From contig CBDHYJ010000059.1 of assembly GCA_965275905.1 (NCBI GenBank), positions 69,418 to 133,417 of the forward strand: DNA of 64,000 bases, given 5' to 3'. Of this stretch, positions 32,340 through 43,638 are shown piece after piece (the first letter of the stretch is position 1; every line of letters starts with the position of its first letter). Source of the stretch: CBDAQD01 sp965275905 (GTDB lineage Bacteria > Pseudomonadota > Alphaproteobacteria > Rhizobiales > JAJFHC01). A model generated the notes under the pieces. It made no database searches. It saw only the letters and a program-made list of their open reading frames with translations, and was not told the origin of the DNA. The position numbers were made by a program, and so were the translations under genes.

Positions 32340-34666
32340 AGGCTCTGGCCGAAAAAATATCCGGCGCGGTCCGCGACCCCCGCGTTCACGATTCCGGCGG
32401 CAAGCATGTCACCGGCCGGGCGGTCTATATCGACGACATCCCCGAGCCGCCGCGCCTGCTCCATGTCTACCTCGCCATGAGCGCGCGCGCTCATGCCGAG
32501 ATCGCGCGCATGGACCTCGACGCGGTCCGCGCGGCACCCGGCGTCGTCCGTGTCATGACCGCCGCCGATGTGCCGGGCGAAAATGATGTCAGCCCGATCA
32601 TGGGCGACGATCCGCTGTTCGCAGAACGTGTAGTCGAATATGCCGGCCAGTCGCTGTTCGGCGTTGCCGCCGAAACGATCGCTGAAGCCCGCGCGGCGGC
32701 GGCGCTGGCGCGGGTCGAGTACCGCGATCTCGAGCCGGTCATCACCATCGACCAGGCCATGACGAAGGAGTCCTTCGTCCTGCCGTCGCACGAGATGACG
32801 CTCGGCGATGCCGGTGCGGCGCTCGGGAAGGCGCCAAACAGCCTTGAGGGAAGGATCCGCATCGGCGGGCAGGACCATTTCTATCTCGAAGGCCAGATCG
32901 CGCTCGCCGTCCCCGGCGAGGACGACGACATGCTGATCTATTCCTCGACCCAGCACCCGAGCGAGGTCCAGCACAACGCGGCCAAGGTGCTGGGCGTGCC
33001 CGACCACGCGGTGACCGTGGAAGTGCGGCGCATGGGCGGCGGGTTCGGCGGCAAGGAGAGCCAGCCGGCACTTATGGGCGCCGCCGCGGCACTGGCGGCG
33101 CGGCTGACCGGCCGTCCGACCAAGGTCCGGCTCGACCGCGACGACGACATGATCATGACCGGCAAGCGCCACGATTTCCGCATGGACTATGCGGCGGGCT
33201 ACGACGATGACGGCCGCATCGAGGCGGTGACCTACGACATGGCGGCGCGCTGCGGCATGTCGGCGGATTTGTCCGCGTCGATCTGCGACCGCGCCATGTT
33301 CCACGCCGACAACTGCTACTACCTCGGCAATGCGCGCATCACCTCGCACCGCTGCAAGACCAACACGGTCTCGAACACCGCGTTCCGCGGGTTCGGCGGC
33401 CCGCAGGGCATGGTCGCCTGCGAGCGTATGATCGATGCCATCGCGATTGCCACCGGGCGCGATCCGCTCGACATCCGCAAGGCGAATTTCTACGGCACGA
33501 CCGACCGCAACGTCACGCCTTACCACATGACCGTCGAGGACAACGTGATCGGCGAACTGGTCGCCGACCTGGAAGAGACGAGCGATTATCGATCCCGCCG
33601 GGAAGCCATCCGGGCGTTCAACACGGCGAACGCGTGGATCAGGAAGGGGCTCGCGCTGACACCGGTGAAGTTCGGCATCTCCTTCACCGCCACCCATCTC
33701 AATCAGGCCGGCGCGCTGGTGCATGTCTACAAGGACGGCAGCGTGCACCTGAACCACGGCGGCACCGAGATGGGCCAGGGCCTGTTCGTCAAGGTCGCCC
33801 AGGTCGTGGCCGAGGAGTTTCAGATCGACATCGAGCAGGTGAAGATCACGGCGACGACGACGGCGAAAGTGCCGAACACCTCTCCGACCGCGGCATCGTC
33901 CGGCAGCGACATGAACGGCATGGCCGCACGCGCGGCGGCGCGCAAGATCAAGGATCAGCTGATCGCTCACGCCGCGGAAACCCACAATGTTTCCCCTGAT
34001 AATGTCGTCTTCCTTCCGAACCGTGTCCGGATCGGCAATCTGGAGATGAGCTTTGCGGAACTGGTTCTGGACGCCTACATGGCCCGGGTCCAGCTCTCGG
34101 CCACCGGTTTCTACAGGACGCCGAAAATCCACTACGACCGCGAGAAGGCGAGGGGCCGTCCGTTCTTCTATTTCGCCTATGGCGCGGCGGTCAGCGAGGT
34201 CGTCGTCGATGTGCTGACCGGCGAATACCGCGTGACGCGTGTCGACATCCTGCATGACTGCGGCGAGTCCCTGAACCCGGCGATCGACCTCGGCCAGATC
34301 GAGGGTGGTTTCATTCAGGGCATGGGCTGGCTGACGACCGAGGAACTGTGGTGGGACGACGAGGGCCATCTGCGCACCCACGCGCCATCGACCTACAAGA
34401 TTCCGACCTGCGGCGACCGGCCGGACGATTTCAACATCCGGATCTGGGACAAGGGACGCAACCGCGAGGATACGATCTACAGGTCGAAGGCGGTCGGCGA
34501 GCCGCCGCTGATGCTCGCCATATCCGTCTTTTCCGCACTGACCGACGCGGTCGCCAGTGTCGCCGGCCACAGCATCCTGCCGGACCTCGACGCGCCGGCG
34601 ACGCCCGAGCGTGTGCTTCTTGCAATCGAGGACCTTAAGGCGCGTGTTGCCGGGGGAGGCGTGTAA
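32336..34666 (+). CDS. xdhB: Xanthine dehydrogenase, molybdopterin-binding subunit
   Basis: A 776-residue catalytic subunit that hydroxylates hypoxanthine and xanthine. Molybdopterin-binding segments include GGGFGGKESQP, FRGFGGPQGM and GTEMGQGLFVKVAQV; the catalytic Glu lies in KAVGEPPLML near the C-terminus. DHFYLEGQIALAVP is the conserved N-terminal domain motif. Length is normal. A very long open frame on the opposite strand is a codon-bias shadow. Its stop shares a base with the xdhC start. Confidence 0.95.
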   Translation: MKALAEKISGAVRDPRVHDSGGKHVTGRAVYIDDIPEPPRLLHVYLAMSARAHAEIARMDLDAVRAAPGVVRVMTAADVPGENDVSPIMGDDPLFAERVVEYAGQSLFGVAAETIAEARAAAALARVEYRDLEPVITIDQAMTKESFVLPSHEMTLGDAGAALGKAPNSLEGRIRIGGQDHFYLEGQIALAVPGEDDDMLIYSSTQHPSEVQHNAAKVLGVPDHAVTVEVRRMGGGFGGKESQPALMGAAAALAARLTGRPTKVRLDRDDDMIMTGKRHDFRMDYAAGYDDDGRIEAVTYDMAARCGMSADLSASICDRAMFHADNCYYLGNARITSHRCKTNTVSNTAFRGFGGPQGMVACERMIDAIAIATGRDPLDIRKANFYGTTDRNVTPYHMTVEDNVIGELVADLEETSDYRSRREAIRAFNTANAWIRKGLALTPVKFGISFTATHLNQAGALVHVYKDGSVHLNHGGTEMGQGLFVKVAQVVAEEFQIDIEQVKITATTTAKVPNTSPTAASSGSDMNGMAARAAARKIKDQLIAHAAETHNVSPDNVVFLPNRVRIGNLEMSFAELVLDAYMARVQLSATGFYRTPKIHYDREKARGRPFFYFAYGAAVSEVVVDVLTGEYRVTRVDILHDCGESLNPAIDLGQIEGGFIQGMGWLTTEELWWDDEGHLRTHAPSTYKIPTCGDRPDDFNIRIWDKGRNREDTIYRSKAVGEPPLMLAISVFSALTDAVASVAGHSILPDLDAPATPERVLLAIEDLKARVAGGGV

Positions 34667-35718
34667 TGGCTGCCTGGATCAGGGATGCGCTCGCCATGCT
34701 GCGCGCCGGCAAGCCGGCCGTGGTTGTGCACGTTGCCGCGATCCGCGGTTCCGCGCCGCGCGAAGCCGGTGCCGCGATGGTCGTGGCGGCGGACGCGTTT
34801 GCCGGCACGATCGGAGGCGGGCAGCTCGAGTTCGATGCTCAGAAGCATGCGCGCCGCATGCTGGCAGGAAAGGGCGGCGAGGCGATCGTGAACTGGTCGC
34901 TCGGACCGGAACTCGGCCAGTGTTGCGGCGGTGCGGTGACCTTGTCGTTCGAGGCCCTTGCGCCGGCCGATCTGGCCTGGCTTGACCGCATGGCTGAACT
35001 GACAGCCTCGCCGGTCCGGTCATTCCGGATTGCGCAGCTTTCCGCCGCAGGCCCCGAATACCGCTCGTTTGTCAGCGATCGGGACACCGAAGACGCTGTC
35101 CCGGATTGGGCGCATAACGCAATTGCGGCGATGGTTCAGGACACGAGATGCAAGTTCGTGTCGGCCTATGATGCCGAACGCGGGCACCTTCATATCGTCG
35201 AACGGATCAACCGCGTCGTCCAGCCGCTGTGGCTGTTCGGCGCCGGACACGTCGGGCAGGCCGTGGTGCGCGCGCTGGAGCCATTGCCATTCGACATCAC
35301 CTGGATCGACGGCCGGGAGGACATGTTCCCGGCGGACACGCCGGACGGCGTTCAGACATTTGCATCGGCAATGCCGGAACTTCTGGTTGATCAGGCGTTG
35401 CCCGGAACGTTCTACCTGGTGATGACTCACAGCCACCCCCTCGACGAGGAAGTCTGCAATGCGGTGCTCGAGCGCGGCGATGCGGGATATCTGGGCCTTA
35501 TCGGCTCACGCACGAAGCATGTCCGGTTTCTGAGCCGCCTTCGGGGGCGCGGCCATTCGGGTGAAGCGCTGGAGGCCCTGACATGTCCGGTAGGCTTGCC
35601 GCAGATAACCGGCAAGGCGCCTGCCGTTGTCGCGGCGTCGATCGCGGCGGATCTGCTGACCCGGCTCGGCGTTGCCGAGGCTCTGGAACGGCACCACGTT
35701 GACGAGGAAGACAAATAA
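34666..35718 (+). CDS. xdhC: XdhC, molybdenum cofactor sulfuration/insertion chaperone
   Basis: A 350-residue XdhC/CoxI-family protein. The N-terminal domain has VVHVAAIRGSAPREAGAAMVV and GTIGGGQLEFDAQ; GPELGQCCGGAVTLSFE carries the conserved double Cys that binds or sulfurates the cofactor. A C-terminal Rossmann domain (PLWLFGAGHVGQAVV) follows. It loads sulfurated Moco into XdhB. The stop overlaps the next ATG by one base. Confidence 0.93.
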   Translation: MAAWIRDALAMLRAGKPAVVVHVAAIRGSAPREAGAAMVVAADAFAGTIGGGQLEFDAQKHARRMLAGKGGEAIVNWSLGPELGQCCGGAVTLSFEALAPADLAWLDRMAELTASPVRSFRIAQLSAAGPEYRSFVSDRDTEDAVPDWAHNAIAAMVQDTRCKFVSAYDAERGHLHIVERINRVVQPLWLFGAGHVGQAVVRALEPLPFDITWIDGREDMFPADTPDGVQTFASAMPELLVDQALPGTFYLVMTHSHPLDEEVCNAVLERGDAGYLGLIGSRTKHVRFLSRLRGRGHSGEALEALTCPVGLPQITGKAPAVVAASIAADLLTRLGVAEALERHHVDEEDK

Positions 35719-36194
35719 TGTGCCAACATCACGCAAAGCACATGGGCCACGCCGTGGCGCTTTCCGCCGAAAAAATGCGTGCGGGGATGGGCGGTCCGTT
35801 CGGCGCGGTCATCGTGCGTGACGGGGAGGTCATTGCGGAAGGCTTCAATCAGGTCACGAGCACCAACGATCCCACGGCCCATGCCGAGATCGTTGCGATC
35901 CGCCGGGCTTGCGAGAAACTCGGCACGTTCTCTCTCGAGGGCTGCGAGATCTATTCAAGCTGTGAGCCCTGTCCCATGTGTCTGGCGGCAATCTACTGGG
36001 CCCGGATCGACGCCATCTATTTCGCGAACACGCGTGAGGATGCCGCCCTCATTGGCTTTGATGACGAGCATCTTTATCGAGAGATTCCGAAACCGATCAA
36101 CGAACGCGACATTCCGACAAGACATCTGGCGCTCGACGAGGCGAGGGCGGTTTTCGAGGAATGGCGGTTGATGCCTGACAAGGTGATGTACTGA
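35718..36194 (+). CDS. guaD: Guanine deaminase (CDA-fold)
   Basis: A 158-residue zinc deaminase. The zinc site is H of TAHAE plus the two Cys of SCEPCPMC; E of HAE is the proton shuttle. TNDPTAHAEIVAIR and AAIYWARIDAIYFAN match the Bacillus-type guanine deaminase subgroup. It turns guanine into xanthine, which XdhAB then oxidises, so its place in this operon makes sense. A wider nucleoside-deaminase activity is possible. Confidence 0.88.
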   Translation: MCQHHAKHMGHAVALSAEKMRAGMGGPFGAVIVRDGEVIAEGFNQVTSTNDPTAHAEIVAIRRACEKLGTFSLEGCEIYSSCEPCPMCLAAIYWARIDAIYFANTREDAALIGFDDEHLYREIPKPINERDIPTRHLALDEARAVFEEWRLMPDKVMY

Positions 36195-36276
36195 AGTGCC
36201 GTAGGACGTCACAATTCGAGTCCGCGCTGGCCTGAGGGGGCCTGAATGACGCGCGGTCGGAGGGGAGACAAGAACC

Positions 36277-37821
<1,545 letters not shown>

Positions 37822-37893
37822 ACCGACTTATCGTCGCCATGCCCGAGCAGGCGAACATCCGGGAGCAAACACGGAAGGCTTTGATGTTTCTCG

Positions 37894-37920
37894 CTGGATT
37901 CCCGCCTGCGCGGGAATGAC
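37894..37920. repeat. REP-like palindrome between ABC genes
   Basis: CTGGATTCCCGCCTGCGCGG followed by GAATGAC: a hairpin of the same type as 42627-42653 and 57142-57168. It lies in the 273-base gap between the ATPase and the first permease. Short open frames here are not coding. Confidence 0.75.
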
Positions 37921-38094
37921 GAAGGGGAATGCGGGAATGACGGAGAGGGGTGCGGCGACGAGGGGCGCGGTAATGACGAAACACAGCATGGCAAATCCGA
38001 TGACCAGGGAGCAAGGCGACCCGCCCGGTCAGGGCGCCCTCGCGGAGCCGTTGCCGAAGGGAACCGGCATGAGCGAATTCAGTGGAGGCTGGTC

Positions 38095-39174
38095 ATGTTC
38101 GTGAGACTTGAAGCGCGGCCCGAGACGTCAGCCACGATGCGGTATGCATCGCCACTGATCGCTGCCGTCCTGACCGCCGTGACCGGAATTATCCTGTTCT
38201 CCGCACTCGGCACCGACCCGTTCGTTGCGCTCTACACATTCTTCGTGCGTCCGCTGACAAGCCTCTATGGCGTTGCGGAGTGGCTGCTCAAGGCGACGCC
38301 GCTTCTGCTTTGCGCGATCGGTCTGTCTGTCGGCTTCAGGGGCAATGTCTGGAACATTGGAGCAGAGGGTCAGCTCACGGTCGGTGCGATCTGCGGCAGC
38401 GGGGTCGCGCTCGCGGCCTACGGTGACGAGGGGCCATGGCTGCTGCCGGTCATGCTGATTGCCGGCACGCTCGGCGGCATGGCCTACGGCGCAATTCCGG
38501 CGTTGCTCAAGAACCGTTTCAACGCCAATGAGATCCTGACCAGCCTCATGCTGACTTACGTGGCGATCCAGATTCTCGGATATCTGGTGCACGGCCCGTG
38601 GCGCGATCCTGACGGCTTCAATTTTCCGGAATCCCGGATCTTCGGTGACCAGGGCATCCTGCCGGTAATCCTTGAAGGAACGCGTCTCAATGCGGGGTCA
38701 ATACTGGCCGTGATCGCCCTGATCGCTGTCTGGGTCTTCATGTCCAGAACATTCTCGGGCTTCAAGATCTCCGTGGTCGGGCAGGCGCCCGCGGCGGCGG
38801 CATACGCAGGATTCAGTCAGAAGAAAGTCGTGCTGATGAGCTTCCTGATCGGCGGCGGCCTCGCCGGGCTTGCCGGCATCACGGAAGTCTCCGGAACGAT
38901 CAACCAGTTGCAGCCGGTCATATCCCCCGGCTACGGCTTTGCTGCGATCATTGTCGCCTTCCTCGGCCGGTTGCACCCGTTTGGCGTTCTGCTCGCCAGC
39001 CTGCTGATGTCGCTCATGTATCTCGGCGGCGAGTCGCTTCAGATCAATCTCAACCTGCCTCTCGCCGTCACCGGCGTGTTCCAGGGGCTCCTGTTGTTCT
39101 ACGTGCTCGGTTCGGATGTGCTTATCCGTTATCGCATCCGGTTCGGCACGGCTGCGGAAAGGATGGCCGGCTGA
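38095..39174 (+). CDS. BMP-type ABC importer, permease 1
   Basis: A 359-residue NupP/RbsC-type permease with about nine helices. GNVWNIGAEGQLTVGAICG is the conserved loop of these nucleoside permeases, and NEILTSLMLTYVAIQILGYLV follows. ATG has GGAGG upstream. Its stop overlaps the second permease. A repeat-filled gap separates it from the ATPase, yet gene order and partners show one system. Confidence 0.9.
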   Translation: MFVRLEARPETSATMRYASPLIAAVLTAVTGIILFSALGTDPFVALYTFFVRPLTSLYGVAEWLLKATPLLLCAIGLSVGFRGNVWNIGAEGQLTVGAICGSGVALAAYGDEGPWLLPVMLIAGTLGGMAYGAIPALLKNRFNANEILTSLMLTYVAIQILGYLVHGPWRDPDGFNFPESRIFGDQGILPVILEGTRLNAGSILAVIALIAVWVFMSRTFSGFKISVVGQAPAAAAYAGFSQKKVVLMSFLIGGGLAGLAGITEVSGTINQLQPVISPGYGFAAIIVAFLGRLHPFGVLLASLLMSLMYLGGESLQINLNLPLAVTGVFQGLLLFYVLGSDVLIRYRIRFGTAAERMAG

Positions 39175-40103
39175 TGGATGGTCTCGATGCAGTCATCGTG
39201 GTGCTGGTCGCCACGATCCGTGCCGGAACGCCGCTGGTGTTCGCGGCGCTCGGCGAACTCCTGACCGAGAAGGCCGGTGTCCTCAACCTCGGCGTCGAGG
39301 GCATGATGCTGATCGGCGCGGTGACCGGATTCATCTTCACGGTGCTGACCGGTTCGACATTCATCGGCATCATGGCGGCAATGGTTGCCGGTATGCTGAT
39401 GGCGCTGATTTTCGGATTTCTCACACTGAGTCTCATGACCAACCAGGTGGCGACCGGCCTTGCGCTGACAATCTTCGGCATCGGCCTGTCGGCCTTCATC
39501 GGCCTGAGCTACATCGGAACGCCGATCGAGGGCCTGAAGCCGATCGCGATCCCGGTCCTGTCCGAGATTCCGGTCCTCGGCCCCCTGCTGTTCAACCATG
39601 ACGCACTGGTCTACTTCTCGATCGCCCTTTTTGTTGCCGTCAGCCTTTTTCTCTACAAGTCGCGGGGCGGTCTCATTCTCAGAGCGGTCGGCGAGTCCCA
39701 CGATGCCGCCCATGCGCTCGGTTATTCGGTCATCCTGATCCGGTATCTGACAGTCATGTTCGGCGGCGCCATGGCGGGCCTCGCGGGCGCGTATCTGTCG
39801 CTGGTCTACACGCCGCAATGGGCCGAGAACATGACAGCCGGCCGCGGCTGGATAGCGCTTGCGCTCGTTGTCTTCGCGACATGGCGCCCGGCCAGGGTGC
39901 TGATCGGGGCCTATATTTTCGGTGGAATAACCATCATTGGCCTGCATGTGCAGGCGATGGGACTTGACGTTTCGTCCCACTTGATTGCCACATTGCCCTA
40001 TATCGCAACGATCGTCGTGCTTGCGATGATTTCGCGTGACGCCACGAAGATAAGGCTGAATGCGCCGGCCTGCCTCGGCAGGCCGTTCCATCCGGTTGCA
40101 TGA
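39174..40103 (+). CDS. BMP-type ABC importer, permease 2
   Basis: A 309-residue NupQ-type permease with about nine helices. GELLTEKAGVLNLGVEGMML is the family signature loop; NQVATGLALTIFGIGLSAFIG and the late GRGWIALALVVFATWRP are also typical. It pairs with permease 1, its ATG sharing a base with the stop of that gene. Confidence 0.9.
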   Translation: MDGLDAVIVVLVATIRAGTPLVFAALGELLTEKAGVLNLGVEGMMLIGAVTGFIFTVLTGSTFIGIMAAMVAGMLMALIFGFLTLSLMTNQVATGLALTIFGIGLSAFIGLSYIGTPIEGLKPIAIPVLSEIPVLGPLLFNHDALVYFSIALFVAVSLFLYKSRGGLILRAVGESHDAAHALGYSVILIRYLTVMFGGAMAGLAGAYLSLVYTPQWAENMTAGRGWIALALVVFATWRPARVLIGAYIFGGITIIGLHVQAMGLDVSSHLIATLPYIATIVVLAMISRDATKIRLNAPACLGRPFHPVA

Positions 40104-40175
40104 GGGTGCACAGGGATGGATTTGGCGCCAGTACGAGTGAGTAGGAGATCATTGTTCAACAGGGAAGGAGTGAAC

Positions 40176-41262
40176 ATGTCATTGAAACGATTAGCGGTGC
40201 TCGGCGCGCTTGCTGCGGGCACGTCTGGCTGCCGCGCTGGGCGTGGGGGGCGCCAAGGCGGAGCCGCTGAAAGTGGGTTTCGTCTATGTCAGCCCGATCG
40301 GTGACGCCGGCTGGACCTATCAGCATGATCTGGGCCGGCTTGCGGTCGAGAAGGCGTTCGGCGACAAGGTGAAGACCACTTTCGTCGAAAGCGTGCCGGA
40401 AGGCGCCGATGCCGAGCGCGTCATTCGCGAAATGGCGGCCAACGGCAACCAGATCATCTTCACCACGTCGTTCGGCTACATGAACCCGACCATCAAGGTC
40501 GCCAAGCAGTTCCCGAAGACGCACTTCGAACACGCAACCGGGTACAAGCGGTCCAAGAATGTCTCGACCTATCTGGCCCGGTTCTACGAAGCTCGCTATC
40601 TCACGGGTATCGTTGCGGGCAAGGTGACCAAGTCGAACACGATCGGCTATGTCGCGGCGTTCCCGATCCCGGAGGTTGTCCGCGGCATTAACGCGTTCAC
40701 ACGGGGATTGCGCTCGGTCAATCCGAAGGCCGAAGTGCGCGTGATCTGGGTGTCGTCCTGGTACGATCCCGGCAAGGAGCGTGAGGCGGCCGAAACCCTG
40801 ATCAGTCAGGGCGCCGATGTTGTCACGCAGCACACGGACTCGACCGCCCCGGTTCAGGCGGCTCAGGACCGCGGTGTGTTCGCCGTCGGATACCATTCGG
40901 ACATGTCCAAATACGGCCCGAAGGCTCACCTGACGGCGGCAACGCATGTCTGGGACAAGTACTACGTGGCCAAGGTCCAGGAAGCGCTCGACGGCAAGTG
41001 GAAAGCCGACAATACCTGGGGCGGCATTTCGGACGGCATGATCGAGCTTTCATCCTTCGGCCCCGCGGTCCCGGACGACGTCAAGGCGCTGGTGAAGGAG
41101 AAACAGGCCGCGATTGTCGCCGGTACGCTGCATCCGTTTGCAGGACCGGTCAAAGACAATGAAGGCAAGGAACGGATCAAGGCCGGCGAGACCATGTCCG
41201 ACAAGGACATGCTCGGCTTCAACTGGTACGTCGAGGGCGTCCAGGGCAAGCTGCCGAAGTGA
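40176..41262 (+). CDS. BMP-family substrate-binding protein, with one +1 frameshift in the signal peptide
   Basis: Periplasmic binding protein of the Med/BmpA (PnrA-like) family. KVGFVYVSPIGDAGWTYQHD, TTSFGYMNPTIKVAKQFPKT and VGYHSDMSKYGPKAHLTA are family landmarks. The start ATG 40176 has a perfect AAGGAG seven bases upstream and reads MSLKRLAVLGALAAGT, then the frame breaks near 40221-40226 (ACGTCTGG). Removing one base restores LAAALGVGGAKAEPLKVG, a proper signal peptide. The mature part is intact. Binds a purine or nucleoside by context. Confidence 0.87.
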
Positions 41263-41308
41263 TCTGAGAATTCGGTCCGGGCTCGGAGCTCGGAGCGACA
41301 TACAAACA

Positions 41309-41342
41309 AACACCCCCGCTCAGAGGACTGGGCGGGGGTGTT
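41309..41342 (+). terminator. Terminator of the purine/BMP operon
   Basis: AACACCCCCGC...GCGGGGGTGTT is an 11-base perfect stem 46 bases after the binding-protein stop. The arm ends in TT with no longer T-run. It can also serve the convergent BA14K-like gene. Confidence 0.75.
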
Positions 41343-41376
41343 CTCGTGCCAGGCTAGGGAGGTGTGCTGGCGTGCC

Positions 41377-41853
41377 TCAACGGCACAGGCGGCGCGGGCC
41401 TTCGTAAGGCTGGAAGGTGCCGTCGCCGGGGTCGAATGACCGGTACTTGTTCGAGCAGTAGCGATACCAGGCCTTGGTCCACGGCCGAGGTGCGCCATTG
41501 CCATAGGACGCACGGCGGTGATTGCGGTAGTAGCGCCGCTCCCGATACGCGTAGGCGGGAGCCTCGTATTCGTCGCCGTAGTCTTCTGCGTCCTCATAGT
41601 AGATATGCTTCTCGTAGACCCGGGCCGGACGCCGGTATGGGCGATAGGGCGGCGGTTCGTAGTAGCCGTAGCTATGAGAATGACGGTGGGACTCCGCGGC
41701 AATGCTGCCGATAATGAGGCCCGCCGTGGCGCCGATAATGGCACCGGCCAGGATGTCGTCGCCGTCGCCGGCTTTCGCCGTCGTTGGCGCCGTAAAGGCT
41801 GCTGTCGCAATAATTGCGGAAAGAGCCAGGGGCTTGAGGATACGCACAGACAT
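41377..41853 (-). CDS. BA14K-like exported protein
   Basis: A 158-residue protein. Signal peptide 1-28 (LALSAIIATAAFTAPTTAKA), then a glycine-zipper-like helix ILAGAIIGATAGLIIGSIA, then a Tyr/Arg/Pro-rich stretch. The C-terminus AWYRYCSNKYRSFDPGDGTF followed by QPYEGPRRLC is the BA14K family motif known from Brucella, a lectin-like immunoreactive protein. ATG 41853 has GGAGTCCC upstream. Common in alphaproteobacteria; anchoring in the envelope is likely. Confidence 0.82.
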   Translation of the reverse strand: MSVRILKPLALSAIIATAAFTAPTTAKAGDGDDILAGAIIGATAGLIIGSIAAESHRHSHSYGYYEPPPYRPYRRPARVYEKHIYYEDAEDYGDEYEAPAYAYRERRYYRNHRRASYGNGAPRPWTKAWYRYCSNKYRSFDPGDGTFQPYEGPRRLCR

Positions 41854-41991
41854 GGGACTCCACTCCAGAAATTCACCTTGGTGATGCAGGATCGCGCTCA
41901 CCCAAATTTCTAAAGTGTCATTGAAGCCCGGGCCGCCTGAACAGTAGCTGAATGAAAAATGGCGGCTTTGTGGGCAAATTTGGTTAATCCC

Positions 41992-42399
41992 TCAGGTGCC
42001 GGGTGAGCGGGAGAAATCCTCGTCCGACACCGGTTCCAACCAGTCGATGTGCTTGCCGTCGAGCGCCTCGTGGATGGCGATATGCACCATACCGGTGTCC
42101 GGCGCGGCGCCGTGCCAGTGTTTCTCATCGGGCGCGATCCACACCGTGTCGCCGGCCCTGATCTCCTGGACCGGTTCGCCCAGCTTCTGCACGCGGCCGA
42201 CACCTGAAGTAACATAGAGCGTCTGGCCGAGGGGGTGAGTGTGCCAGTTCGTTCGCGCGCCCGGCTCGAAGGTCACGACGACGGCGCGGGCCCGCGCGGG
42301 CTCCGGGGTTTCCACGATCGGGTCCTGCCACACCGTGCCGGTGAACCAGTCAGGGTTGGCTTTCTTGGTGGGGCGGCTGCCGGAGCGGTGGAGGTCCAT
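41992..42399 (-). CDS. Cupin-domain protein (COG1917 type)
   Basis: A 135-residue single cupin. Motif 1 is TNWHTHPLGQTLYVTSGVGR with metal ligands H, H and Q (in the usual E position); motif 2 is PDEKHWHGAAPDTGMVH. Such proteins are often called carboxymuconolactone decarboxylase-associated cupins, of unknown reaction. Monocistronic. Confidence 0.82.
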   Translation of the reverse strand: MDLHRSGSRPTKKANPDWFTGTVWQDPIVETPEPARARAVVVTFEPGARTNWHTHPLGQTLYVTSGVGRVQKLGEPVQEIRAGDTVWIAPDEKHWHGAAPDTGMVHIAIHEALDGKHIDWLEPVSDEDFSRSPGT

Positions 42400-42554
42400 T
42401 GCTGTTTCCCTTTTTCTTTAAGTTTCCCGTTGGCAGGAGAGTAGCCGAGACGCCGGTTCAGACCAATGCGGTTCGGGTGCGTTTTCTGGCTGGCGGGACG
42501 AAGTGATCTTGAAACAGCACCTGATGCCCGCTGCCTTATACATCCGTCGTCCCC

Positions 42555-42653
42555 GTCCCCGATCACGTCGGGGACCGGCTCCGGCGGGGATCCAGTGCGA
42601 CATTGCACGGCTTTGCATTTTGGTTTCTGGATCCCCGCCTTCGCGGGGATGAC
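42555..42653. repeat. Composite REP-like element
   Basis: Left arm GTCCCCGATCACGTCGGGGAC and GGCGGGGATCCAG; right arm CTGGATCCCCGCCTTCGCGG then GGATGAC. The inner CTGGATCCCCGCC pairs with GGCGGGGATCCAG. It fills most of the 309-base gap between the cupin and exporter genes; no gene is supported there. Confidence 0.75.
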
Positions 42654-42708
42654 GATGGAGTGAGTTGCAGGCTCCTTCCTGATGATAGGAACCGCTTCGA
42701 CCCTTGGT

Positions 42709-43635
42709 TCAGGCATCCGCACCGCCGTGGAAGTGGCGCTGCGCCTCCTGGCGGGTGCGGTTGACGCGCTCGCGGTAGAGGATCAGCAGACCCGCGGCGA
42801 TGACGATCAGCCCGCCCACGATCTCACGCGGGCCCGGAACCTCGCCCCAGATGACGGCGCCATAGAACACGGCCCAGAGGATCGAGAGGTATTGCACGGG
42901 TGCGATCAGCGATAGTTCGCCGATCCTGAGCGCGACGACATAACTGAAGAACGACGCGGCGATGATGACTGCCGCCAGACTGAGCCAGGCCATATCCGCG
43001 GCGCCCACTGACACGCGTGCAAATGGAAGGCTGATCAATCCGCCGATCGTGACCGCGATGGCCGTGGTCAACGTGACGGAGCCTGAAGAGACATGTTCCG
43101 GTACGTAACGGGTCGATATGTCCCGCACGACGACGGCGCCGGCGGCGGCCAGCGGCAGAGCCATGGCCGGTTGCCAAAGCCCGGTGCCGGGGGCAGTGAT
43201 GAGCAGCACACCGAAGAATCCGATGAGGACGGCAAGCCAGCGCCATTTGCCCACGCGTTCCCCGAACAGCGGGCCGGACAGCGCGGTCAGAAAGAGCGGC
43301 GACGAAAACACCAACGTCGTGGCGACGGCGATGGGGACGTAGAGCAGGCTCGTCAGGAACAGATAGGTGGCAACAACCTCGCCCAGAGCCCGGATCAGGC
43401 TCCAGCGTTCGCCGAGATCCCTCACGCTGATGGCCTGACCGGCCAGCTTGCAGCCGATGATCAGGACGAGGCAGAGCACGGCACCGCGCAGAAACATGAT
43501 CTGTCCGACCGGCACGTCGTCGCTGACATAGCGGACAATCGCATCATTTGTGGAAAGACAGCTCATGGCGACCGCCATCAGCATTATGGCTCGGCGGTTC
43601 GCCGTGTGGGCAGTCGGGGAGGGCGGCTCCGACAA
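42709..43635 (-). CDS. EamA/DMT-family exporter
   Basis: A 308-residue ten-helix transporter (two EamA repeats: MLMAVAMSCLSTNDAIVRYV opens the first; LRIGELSLIAPVQYLSILWA and GAVIWGEVPGPREIVGGLIV lie in the second). The frame opens with TTG 43635, only three bases after the upstream stop, so translation is probably coupled; an internal ATG at 43584 is the alternative. Last gene of a cassette with an Ldh-family oxidoreductase and two ATP-grasp proteins, whose product it may export. Confidence 0.82.
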   Translation of the reverse strand: MSEPPSPTAHTANRRAIMLMAVAMSCLSTNDAIVRYVSDDVPVGQIMFLRGAVLCLVLIIGCKLAGQAISVRDLGERWSLIRALGEVVATYLFLTSLLYVPIAVATTLVFSSPLFLTALSGPLFGERVGKWRWLAVLIGFFGVLLITAPGTGLWQPAMALPLAAAGAVVVRDISTRYVPEHVSSGSVTLTTAIAVTIGGLISLPFARVSVGAADMAWLSLAAVIIAASFFSYVVALRIGELSLIAPVQYLSILWAVFYGAVIWGEVPGPREIVGGLIVIAAGLLILYRERVNRTRQEAQRHFHGGADA

Positions 43636-43638
43636 CTC

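Noticed and set aside
32264..34570. 768-codon open frame on the minus strand
   Set aside because: It lies fully opposite xdhB, whose motifs are certain. Its protein is low-complexity (His, Arg, Val, Gly) and reflects GC-rich codon bias only.
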